The notes under the pieces are model-generated. The model ran no database searches, was not told the DNA's origin, and worked only from the letters and a program-made list of their open reading frames with translations. A stretch of DNA of 12,420 nt from Pseudomonadota bacterium (GTDB lineage: Bacteria > Bdellovibrionota_B > Oligoflexia > Oligoflexales > JAPPIL01): the NCBI GenBank assembly GCA_028877195.1, contig JAPPIL010000216.1, forward strand, positions 1-12,420. Direction: 5' to 3'. Positions within the stretch are counted from its first letter, which is position 1; every line of letters begins with the position of its first letter. Of this stretch, positions 7,161 to 12,420 are shown piece by piece. A program made the translations under genes and the position numbers.

Positions 7161-7287
7161 GACAATCCACTCAAAGCGCCCTCATACGGATATGGTGTGC
7201 ACGAGGCGGGCGTTAAGTCTCGCTCATAGCAATGGTTTTAAGAGATAGATGCCGCGTGTGCAGTTTTGGCGCAAAAAATACCCCAAA

Positions 7288-7304
7288 TATTCCAAAATGG
7301 AACA
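7288..7304. promoter_or_regulatory. Proximal 17-bp palindrome, putative activator site
   Basis: TATTCCA-AAA-TGGAACA has the same 7-3-7 plan as the distal site with one base mismatch; 14 of its bases are the exact reverse complement of the distal site. Its centre lies about 88 bases upstream of the predicted sigma-54 transcription start, a usual position for enhancer-binding proteins. Confidence 0.6.
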
Positions 7305-7356
7305 CTTTGCACATGAGCTTAACAACAAAACCCCTGTCAATGCGGCAAAGTTTAAG

Positions 7357-7374
7357 TTGGCATGAAACTTGCTT
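7357..7374 (+). promoter_or_regulatory. Sigma-54 (RpoN) promoter, -24/-12
   Basis: TTGGCATGAAACTTGCTT matches the consensus YTGGCAYG-N4-TTGCW throughout. The invariant GG (7359-7360) and GC (7371-7372) are separated by exactly 10 bases, the spacing required. The start of transcription is expected about 12 bases after the GC, near 7384. Two matching palindromes upstream support an enhancer-dependent promoter. It points toward the dehydrogenase and serB genes. Confidence 0.82.
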
Positions 7375-7383
7375 TGTAAGGAG

Positions 7384-7510
7384 ATGTTGTTGTCGTTGTT
7401 TTAACAGCGCATCAACGTGGAAAGCATCGTCTCGCGGCTTGACATACCGCGGGACACCTGTAGGTGTTCGGCACGACTGACCGCCCCCATTTGGCGCGCT
7501 AGCAACAACA
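7384..7510 (+). ncRNA. Putative sigma-54-dependent structured RNA or leader
   Basis: Beginning at the predicted sigma-54 start, the sequence can fold into three consecutive hairpins: CGTTG/CAACG (7394-7398 with 7413-7417), TCTCGCGG/CCGCGGGA (7430-7437 with 7447-7454, one G-U) and CACC/GGTG (7455-7458 with 7463-7466, loop TGTA). TGTTGTTG at 7385-7392 pairs with CAACAACA at 7503-7510 and would close the whole unit. There is no reading frame of note: an ATG at 7384 gives only six codons. It matches no RNA family I know. It may be a free small RNA or the structured 5' leader of the gene at 7626. The 3' end is uncertain because no terminator is seen. Confidence 0.35.
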
Positions 7511-7625
7511 AATTATTTAACTCTGGCTTATCAATACTTACGTTCTAATAATAATTACTTGTGCTAACCAGTTACATTTGCTCGAATGAGGGCGAGTATT
7601 TCATAAAGTATGTCTAGGGGTAATC

Positions 7626-9005
7626 ATGCAAAAGATTAGTCAAGAGGCGATCACCCACTTTCAGAGTATCGTTGGGGACAAGAATGTGCGTCAATCACCA
7701 AACGATCTCGAACACATGGGCAAAGATTGGAGCACCGTTCCTAATCCACGACCGTCAGTGATTCTGCTACCAAGTTGCACAAAGGAAGTGAGCGAAATTC
7801 TACGTTACTGCAACGAACAAGCGATCAAGGTCGTGCCAAGTGGTGGACGAACTGGGCTAGTGGGTGGAGCGATGGCCGTAAATGGTGAGGTGGTGTTATC
7901 GCTGCAACGCATGAATAAAATCATCGCAATCGATAGCATCGGTATGTTTACCAGCGTTGAAGCAGGTGTAAACACACAGGCTTTGCAACTAGCAGCTAAA
8001 GAACATGGGGTGATGTTTGGCTTGGATCTTGGCTCAGCAGGTAGTTCGTTGATTGGTGGCAATATATCTACTAACGCTGCTGGCAAAAAATTCATCCGTA
8101 ACGGCGGTATGCGTCAACAAGTGCTAGGGCTGGAGGTAGTGCTTGCCGATGGGCGAGTGCTCAATCTTAAAGGTTCATTGCGCAAAGACAACACTGGCTA
8201 TGCATTGGAGGAATTGTTTATCGGTGCAGAGGGCACGCTTGGTATCATCACCAAAGCAACCTTGCGTCTGCAACCACTCCCTGCACAAACGACCACCTTA
8301 TGTTGTGTTACCGATACTTTTCAAAAAGTGCTACGCACGCTGGAGTTGTGTCATCTCAAGGGGTTGCAGGTCAACACCTTTGAGTTTTTCTCCCGCTCCA
8401 GTTACGAGGCTGTCAGGCGACTGAAGGAATTGAAACCGTTATTCGATGGCAATTGCTACATGCTGATCGTATTGGAGGGTGGGAATCAGGAACGTATTGA
8501 TGCAGTAGTCGAGCAGATGTTTAGCGATGAGTTGGTCAGCGATGGTCTTATTGCGCAATCTCCCGAAGAGCGCCTCAACCTTTGGACATACCGAGACATG
8601 ATAGTCGAAGCAGTTGGCGTGTATAAGGTTTTCAAACGCACTGATGTTTCCTTGCCTATCCCACGCATGGGTGAATACCTAAATGAGCTGATGCAACGCT
8701 TTGCGAGCCGACCACCCAGTATCGACATTATCGCTTACGGTCATGTTGGCGACGGTAACTTTCACATCGATTACATTAGCAATAACCCTGCTGATCGCGA
8801 TAAAATTATCGCGATGGAACGCGAGCAACACGAGTTGGTTAGCACATATAACGGCAGTATCAGCGCTGAGCATGGCATCGGCCTGCTGAAGAAGCCGTAT
8901 CTCAATCTAACTCGTAGCGAAGAGGAGATAAATTTGATGCGCAACATCAAGCAACTACTCGACCCTGTGGGTATCCTCAACCCAGGCAAAATTTTTGATC
9001 TGTGA
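7626..9005 (+). CDS. FAD-linked D-2-hydroxyacid dehydrogenase, probably D-2-hydroxyglutarate dehydrogenase
   Basis: 459-residue member of the vanillyl-alcohol-oxidase/GlcD family, which oxidises D-2-hydroxyacids to 2-oxoacids and passes electrons to a carrier. The N-terminal FAD domain has PSGGRTGLVGGA (71-82), GLDLGSAGSSLIGGNISTNA (132-151) and DNTGYALEELFIGAEGTLGI (188-207). The C-terminal cap and metal-binding region has GHVGDGNFH (H373, H380) and SAEHGIG (E415, H416), and the protein ends with LLDPVGILNPGKIF. These features are shared by D-2-hydroxyglutarate dehydrogenase, D-lactate dehydrogenase and glycolate oxidase GlcD, so the substrate is not certain. The next gene, serB, favours D-2-hydroxyglutarate, a by-product of SerA-type phosphoglycerate dehydrogenases. 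A weak AGGGGT precedes the ATG. The sigma-54 promoter 250 bases upstream is the best candidate control element. Confidence 0.9.
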   Translation: MQKISQEAITHFQSIVGDKNVRQSPNDLEHMGKDWSTVPNPRPSVILLPSCTKEVSEILRYCNEQAIKVVPSGGRTGLVGGAMAVNGEVVLSLQRMNKIIAIDSIGMFTSVEAGVNTQALQLAAKEHGVMFGLDLGSAGSSLIGGNISTNAAGKKFIRNGGMRQQVLGLEVVLADGRVLNLKGSLRKDNTGYALEELFIGAEGTLGIITKATLRLQPLPAQTTTLCCVTDTFQKVLRTLELCHLKGLQVNTFEFFSRSSYEAVRRLKELKPLFDGNCYMLIVLEGGNQERIDAVVEQMFSDELVSDGLIAQSPEERLNLWTYRDMIVEAVGVYKVFKRTDVSLPIPRMGEYLNELMQRFASRPPSIDIIAYGHVGDGNFHIDYISNNPADRDKIIAMEREQHELVSTYNGSISAEHGIGLLKKPYLNLTRSEEEINLMRNIKQLLDPVGILNPGKIFDL

Positions 9006-9053
9006 AGTTAGTAGGCTGCTGGCGATTTAGTATGAAATACATGAGGACGGGTA

Positions 9054-9881
9054 GTGGGGCAAATACGAGTTGTAACTGACAACGCCAGTGTTATGCGAAG
9101 TTTTCTTGAGCAGGGTAGCTGGCAGGAGTGGCAGACACCAGCACTACTAGTTGCGACATTGCCTAGCGATCAACTCCGCAGATTACCATTTGATTTCTGG
9201 CTGCATTGCCACGCACACCATATCAGCTGTGGCTTCATCGACACAACGCAACGCATCAAGGCTGTTTTTTTCGACATGGATCGCACTGTTGTGCAAGAAG
9301 AGTCGATCGTCGAGTTAGCCAAAATTCTAGATAAGGAACATGAGATTGCCAAACTAACCGAACAAAGTATGGCGGGTATTCTCTCTTATCGGGAGATCTA
9401 TGAGCGCCGTATCGCGATGTTGAGCGAAGCTACTGCACATCAACTCAAAACATTGAGCCACCGCCTACGCTTCAACAAGGGTATTCGAGAAACGCTAGTT
9501 GCTTTGAAAAAAAATAACATAAAAGCTTTTCTCATTTCGTCTGGCTTTTACCCAATAGTCAAAGAAGTGAGCAACGCTTTGCAGTTTGATGATTGTCAAG
9601 GTAGTCGCGTCAAGTTTGTCGATGGGCAGCTCACCGTCGATGGCAAAAACGGCATCGTCGATGGTGAAGGTAAACGCGTCTGGGTGGAACACAAGTGTCA
9701 AGAGCTTGGCATCACGCCAAACGAGGTTGCCATCGTTGGGGACGGGGCAAATGATGTGCCGATGATGCAAACCGCAGCCGTGGCGGTAGGGTTTGAGCCT
9801 CGCAAGGTATTGTTACAATACGTTAATGCGTTGAATGTCTGTGCTGACCATCGTTTTTTGCTACCACTGCTCAATGGCTAA
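9054..9881 (+). CDS. serB: Phosphoserine phosphatase (HAD superfamily), GTG start
   Basis: Last step of serine synthesis: O-phosphoserine to serine plus phosphate, cytoplasmic and Mg-dependent. It has 275 residues. HAD motif I is FFDMDRTVVQEE with nucleophile D74 and acid/base D76. The usual Ser or Gly before Thr is Arg77 here. The helical cap follows (REIYERRIAML). Motif II is ISSG (161-164), motif III probably K214, and motif IV GDGANDVPMM with D230, N233 and D234. Residues 1-68 form a poorly conserved N-terminal extension, shorter than a typical tandem ACT region. GTG 9054 is preceded by GAGGACGGG at good spacing. It begins 48 bases after the dehydrogenase gene on the same strand, so the two are probably cotranscribed. 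Another HAD phosphatase of the same subfamily is possible but the match to SerB is good. Confidence 0.9.
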   Translation: MGQIRVVTDNASVMRSFLEQGSWQEWQTPALLVATLPSDQLRRLPFDFWLHCHAHHISCGFIDTTQRIKAVFFDMDRTVVQEESIVELAKILDKEHEIAKLTEQSMAGILSYREIYERRIAMLSEATAHQLKTLSHRLRFNKGIRETLVALKKNNIKAFLISSGFYPIVKEVSNALQFDDCQGSRVKFVDGQLTVDGKNGIVDGEGKRVWVEHKCQELGITPNEVAIVGDGANDVPMMQTAAVAVGFEPRKVLLQYVNALNVCADHRFLLPLLNG

Positions 9882-9973
9882 CGTCTGTAACATGCTTGCT
9901 CGTTGTCAAGCTTTGCTCCTCATAAATGGTGTTGCTGCAGGCAAGGCATTTTGATATGGCTGCGCCCATAGGC

Positions 9974-9995
9974 ATGTCGTCGGTATGTTGTCGCT
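9974..9995 (+). repeat. 11-bp tandem repeat pair 1
   Basis: ATGTCGTCGGT (9974-9984) is followed directly by ATGTTGTCGCT (9985-9995). The same 11-base unit occurs in pairs at 10064-10085 and 10134-10155, all in the same orientation. The 11-base period places successive units on nearly the same face of the helix, as expected for direct-repeat operators. Confidence 0.65.
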
Positions 9996-10063
9996 TGTTT
10001 ATGAGTGCATTCTCATCACCTTGCTGCCGATAACTAATTGAGTTTATTTATTTTTTAGCTAGC

Positions 10064-10085
10064 ATGTCGTCGCTATGTCGTCGGA
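10064..10085 (+). repeat. 11-bp tandem repeat pair 2
   Basis: ATGTCGTCGCT (10064-10074) and ATGTCGTCGGA (10075-10085) are two abutting copies, the cleanest of the three pairs. It starts 90 bases after pair 1 and 70 bases before pair 3, in the leader of the AlbA_2/GHKL gene. Confidence 0.7.
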
Positions 10086-10106
10086 ATATTTAGAGCTTAT
10101 TCGTTG

Positions 10107-10112
10107 TAAAAT
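10107..10112 (+). promoter_or_regulatory. Possible -10 element of the AlbA_2/GHKL gene
   Basis: TAAAAT preceded by TTG resembles a -10 box. The expected -35 position (10084-10089, GAATAT) is poor and overlaps the end of repeat pair 2, so activator-dependent or repressed transcription is possible. The start would fall near 10119, about 25 bases before the ATG, giving a very short leader. Confidence 0.28.
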
Positions 10113-10133
10113 TCCATACCCTATGTTACCGAC

Positions 10134-10155
10134 TTGTCGTCGCTATGGGATCGGA
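10134..10155 (+). repeat. 11-bp tandem repeat pair 3, overlapping the start codon
   Basis: TTGTCGTCGCT (10134-10144) is followed by the degenerate copy ATGGGATCGGA (10145-10155), which supplies the ATG of the 550-residue gene. There is no Shine-Dalgarno sequence because the repeat occupies that position. A protein bound here would block translation initiation or transcription. Confidence 0.55.
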
Positions 10156-11797
10156 TCAACCAGTACAATCTCGCCCCTCACTTGCTGCTATCAAGCAAGG
10201 AATTGCTCATAGTGCCCTGTCGGAAATCTCCTACCCGCGCCTAGAACTCAAATCTGAATGGAATACTAAACATGGTAAGAGTATCTCTGCCATCGCTAAT
10301 CATGAATCATTAGCTGGTGGGTGGGTAATAATTGGAGTAGATGACCGTGGTAAACTAATCGGCAAGGACAAGGACTGGGCTAAAAAAAATTATGCGACAA
10401 TTGGTGATCAGATAAATCAACACCTCAGCCCCTCACAGGCTGTGAAGGAAGCTTACGTCGAATCTTTTGCGGCTGGCTACTGTATCTTGCTAGAAATTCA
10501 AAATCCTGCCTATGTTACAGATTGGCTTGGGCGTGCATATAAACGTGCAGGGAGCTCTGATGAAGAAATGACTGCAGGTGAACGCGCTGCCTTAGCAATG
10601 CATTTACCTGGCGATGACTATTCATCTTTGCCATGGCAGGGTGAAGTAAACAGTGCGTTGGTTCTCGATTTTGGCAAGAAGGTGATTGATAACGGCTCAA
10701 AAGATTTCCCTAAAGATATGTCGCAATTGAGCTCCTCGCAAATTTTGCGAATAATGCGTTTAGATAGAAAGATGGCTGCTGGCATTCTATTTGGTGATGT
10801 GCCTGTGCGTATAGCCCACTATGATGCTAATGGTCAGCCAGCTAGCAATATTACGGAGAAGGGTTTATACACAATTCTCCGTGACAGTTTTATAGTTCAT
10901 ATTCAAACTGCATCGGAACGCAAAGGTGCTACTAGCGAAGGCAACTCCATCGCGTTGAAGGAGTGGCTGCCTTACCCTACGAAACTTTTGCGGGAAATTT
11001 TAGCAAATGCTGTTGCCCATACTCTCTATCAACGTCATCATGGTGAAATTATCGTTGATATTCACCCTGATCGCGTCATGGTGCGCAACAATGCACCTTT
11101 GGAGGCTGAGATTTTTGCTAGCCAGTGGTTTTCACAGCGAACGATGGCAAAAAACAAACTGTTGATGGAAGTATTGCGCACCGCAGGAATTACAGATGAG
11201 CTTGGCACTGGTAAGGCACACGTATTCAGATTAGCGATAGAAGCGGGCAAAGAAGAGCCAACTATCGATTTTTTCAAACACAAAGACTATGCCCAGTGGA
11301 GCATAACGGTATACAACGCTCATAGACATGAACATATAGAAAATTTAATGAGCAAACTCAACGACTCCGCGTTACCCAGTCCGTTGCACAGGATGGTAGC
11401 GGTCGCACTTGTGCTGTGGAAAGATAGTAAATGGTCGGAAATAAAGACACGTTTAGATGAGCACTATAGTAAAATTGCTAACGAGGTGATCAAGCACGAA
11501 GACACACCTGTCATTAGCATTGACGATAATCTTTTTGTGCTCCGCTGGGCTGATACTGCCTTAAGAGGTCAAAGCAGCAAAGGCTTCACACCTTCAGAAG
11601 AAGATATGATTAAGAGGATGCTGATGAATTTTGCTGACACCACTACCCGTCAGATTACGACACAAGAGGCAAGACAACTCATCGGTCTTGGCAAGAGCCC
11701 GTCAGAAAGTGTGCAGTTGTCTAATCTTTTCCGCAAGTGGCAAAAGGCTGGTCTGGTTCAAATGGTTAAACGTGGCACATGGCAATTTCAGTCGTGA
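10145..11797 (+). CDS. Schlafen/AlbA_2-domain protein with GHKL-type ATPase domain and C-terminal winged helix
   Basis: 550 residues of the COG2865-like family of predicted DNA-binding, ATP-using regulators. The AlbA_2 (bacterial Schlafen core) domain spans about 30-150: ELKSEWN, then ISAIANHESLAGGWVIIGVD with DDRGKLIGKD. A GHKL/HATPase_c_4 domain spans about 275-370: REILANAVAHTLYQ (N-box, E284, N288), IHPDRVMVRNNAPLE, and ITDELGTGKAHVFRLAIEAG, the family's usual closing motif. Residues about 475-548 look like a winged helix (TTQEARQLIGLGKSPSESVQ, LFRKWQKAGLVQMVKRGTW). Family members are described as transcriptional regulators and also occur in phage-defence settings; which applies here cannot be told. 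ATG 10145 has no ribosome binding site and sits inside an 11-bp repeat, so the start is somewhat uncertain. It is flanked by an IS remnant and a broken gene, consistent with acquired DNA. Confidence 0.85.
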   Translation: MGSDQPVQSRPSLAAIKQGIAHSALSEISYPRLELKSEWNTKHGKSISAIANHESLAGGWVIIGVDDRGKLIGKDKDWAKKNYATIGDQINQHLSPSQAVKEAYVESFAAGYCILLEIQNPAYVTDWLGRAYKRAGSSDEEMTAGERAALAMHLPGDDYSSLPWQGEVNSALVLDFGKKVIDNGSKDFPKDMSQLSSSQILRIMRLDRKMAAGILFGDVPVRIAHYDANGQPASNITEKGLYTILRDSFIVHIQTASERKGATSEGNSIALKEWLPYPTKLLREILANAVAHTLYQRHHGEIIVDIHPDRVMVRNNAPLEAEIFASQWFSQRTMAKNKLLMEVLRTAGITDELGTGKAHVFRLAIEAGKEEPTIDFFKHKDYAQWSITVYNAHRHEHIENLMSKLNDSALPSPLHRMVAVALVLWKDSKWSEIKTRLDEHYSKIANEVIKHEDTPVISIDDNLFVLRWADTALRGQSSKGFTPSEEDMIKRMLMNFADTTTRQITTQEARQLIGLGKSPSESVQLSNLFRKWQKAGLVQMVKRGTWQFQS

Positions 11798-11873
11798 GCA
11801 TAGCATGAATTATCTGCGGAAACATAGCCTTGCTCTTATGTCGTGTCTAGTGTCAAGAAATCAGTTTAAGCTT

Positions 11874-12191
11874 TTAATTGATTTTCTGGCGATATAATGC
11901 GGCTACTTCCGCAAGGCTGCTCTTGTCCAGACGCTGCGGATAGCTGTCTTCAGAAGTGCTGATCATCATAACGACGTGATCGTCAGAATTTTCTTGCAAA
12001 CGCAAAATTAGCGAGAGACAAAGTTCACATAAGTCATCTTCTCCTTTGAGTGCTGCAACTCTTGCTGCAAACTCATAGACTCTTGCTTGGATAACTAACC
12101 ATGGTGATACCATATGCCCTAACGTAGGCATAATTGCTCTCGCGCATATATCCCATTCAACCTGCAGATCAGCTTGCTGCAGTCTTGCCAA
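11874..12191 (-). CDS. Hypothetical protein, probably an N-terminally truncated gene
   Basis: A 105-residue frame from TTG 12191. I do not recognise it. It is mostly helical (VIQARVYEFAARVAALKG, DDLCELCLSLILRLQ) and ends DKSSLAEVAALYRQKIN. There is no ribosome binding site at the TTG, and the same frame stays open upstream, with sensible-looking residues (CLRDLYALGGQLNKAQ), up to the IS-remnant boundary at about 12250. The likely reading is the C-terminal part of a longer protein whose 5' end was cut off by the IS3-type element. It converges with the AlbA_2/GHKL gene, 76 bases from its stop, so it could once have been its neighbour or partner, but nothing in the sequence shows a shared job. 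Confidence 0.45.
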   Translation of the reverse strand: MARLQQADLQVEWDICARAIMPTLGHMVSPWLVIQARVYEFAARVAALKGEDDLCELCLSLILRLQENSDDHVVMMISTSEDSYPQRLDKSSLAEVAALYRQKIN

Positions 12192-12232
12192 CTGTGCTTT
12201 ATTCAGCTGCCCACCAAGAGCATATAGGTCTC

Positions 12233-12420
12233 TTAAACAGGCTGGATAATGTGTCCACTTTTTCGGGGGGCAACACCAGCCATAAACCCCTCCTTGCGTA
12301 ACTGGCTATGCATACGACGATGCCCATAGCGAGGATACTTCTTGCCAATCTCTTGCATGCGATCCATCAACTCCTTGTCATCAGAGGTTTTTGTCTTATA
12401 CCTAATAGTAGCGAGAGGAT
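12233..12420 (-). pseudogene. IS3-family transposase (OrfB) fragment, truncated
   Basis: On the minus strand a frame enters from the window edge and reads IRYKTKTSDDKELMDRMQEI, then GKKYPRYGHRRMHSQLRKEG. This is the region of IS3-family OrfB just before the DDE catalytic domain, where members read PRYGYRRxHxxLRREG. After residues KEGFMA the likeness stops and the frame runs through what looks like the IS end into flanking DNA, stopping with TAA at 12235-12233. The DDE domain is therefore missing, so this copy cannot transpose by itself. The rest of the gene lies beyond the window. Confidence 0.8.
12252..12270. mobile_element. Putative terminal end of the IS3-family remnant
   Basis: TGTCCACTTTTTCGGGGGG begins with TG, as IS3-family ends do, and lies exactly where transposase likeness ends and unrelated coding frame begins. 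It is inferred to be the terminal inverted repeat joined by an internal deletion to the early part of orfB. The matching end is outside the window, so this is not confirmed. Confidence 0.42.

Larger units (their letters stand above)
7088..7625. other. 538-base intergenic region with regulatory signals, no protein gene
   Basis: No reading frame here has both a start site and recognisable content. The region holds two 17-bp palindromes (7144-7160, 7288-7304), a sigma-54 promoter (7357-7374) and a potentially folded RNA (about 7384-7510), each listed separately. The last 110 bases before the next gene are AT-rich, with no clear terminator hairpin plus T-run, so transcription from the sigma-54 promoter could reach the gene at 7626. 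Confidence 0.7.

Noticed and set aside
7384..7404. Micro-frame ATG TTG TTG TCG TTG TTT TAA right after AAGGAG
   Set aside because: AAGGAG directly abuts the ATG, leaving no spacing, and the ATG lies at the predicted transcription start, so it is unlikely to be translated.
7232..7480. 82-residue frame in the intergenic region after the two-pass membrane protein
   Set aside because: It runs through the sigma-54 promoter and the hairpins, is rich in Cys, Arg and Ser, has no ribosome binding site and looks non-coding.
9974..10155. CRISPR array or plasmid-type iterons as an explanation for the 11-bp repeats
   Set aside because: Units are only 11 bases, occur as abutting pairs with unequal gaps (90 and 70 bases), and no cas or replication initiator gene is nearby.
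11838..11848. A further repeat-like ATGTCGTGTCT after the AlbA_2/GHKL gene
   Set aside because: It is single, differs at two positions and lies downstream of the gene; chance similarity cannot be excluded.
11631..11897. 88-residue plus-strand frame over the end of the AlbA_2/GHKL gene
   Set aside because: It is an out-of-frame overlap of the conserved C-terminal winged helix and has no independent start signal.

Overview
The window looks like chromosomal DNA of a Gram-negative, delta-proteobacteria-like organism of moderate GC. The reasons are the rho-rpmE-prfA gene order, a Rho that reads like those of Desulfuromonadota and related groups, a four-cysteine (C+) ribosomal protein L31, a Gram-negative type envelope protein and a near-perfect sigma-54 promoter. 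No 16S or other taxonomic marker is present, so this placement is inference. No plasmid or phage structural gene is seen.

Layout. Bases 1-309 hold the decayed 3' end of a gene that resembles the C-terminus of a serine recombinase. It ends in a 19-bp perfect hairpin that also serves as terminator for a tmRNA gene (ssrA) on the minus strand (349-700), which has its own promoter (708-735). The tmRNA encodes a short tag, GNNFALAA. Next on the minus strand is an unrecognised exported protein (814-1635). Divergent from it runs a plus-strand housekeeping block: rho, rpmE (L31), prfA (RF1), a one-pass membrane protein of unknown function, cysS, and a small two-pass membrane protein. These are closely spaced or overlapping and look like an operon for transcription termination, translation and charging of tRNA-Cys.

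Bases 7088-7625 carry no protein gene but are rich in signals. There are two 17-bp palindromes (TGTTCCA-N3-TGGAACA type), then a textbook -24/-12 sigma-54 promoter, then about 127 nt that can fold into three hairpins enclosed by a closing stem whose 5' side starts at the predicted transcription start. This could be a sigma-54-controlled small RNA, or a structured leader for the genes that follow. Those genes are an FAD-linked D-2-hydroxyacid (probably D-2-hydroxyglutarate) dehydrogenase and a SerB-type phosphoserine phosphatase. The pair makes biochemical sense because SerA-type serine synthesis can produce D-2-hydroxyglutarate, which the dehydrogenase would recycle.

From about 9970 onward the region becomes accessory. 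Three widely spaced pairs of tandem 11-bp repeats (ATGTCGTCGCT type) precede, and the last overlaps the start codon of, a 550-residue Schlafen/AlbA_2 plus GHKL-ATPase protein. After it come a truncated minus-strand hypothetical gene and the remnant of an IS3-family transposase at the window edge. The repeats plus the AlbA_2/GHKL gene, and the sigma-54 promoter plus folded RNA, are the two places most likely to hold something undescribed.
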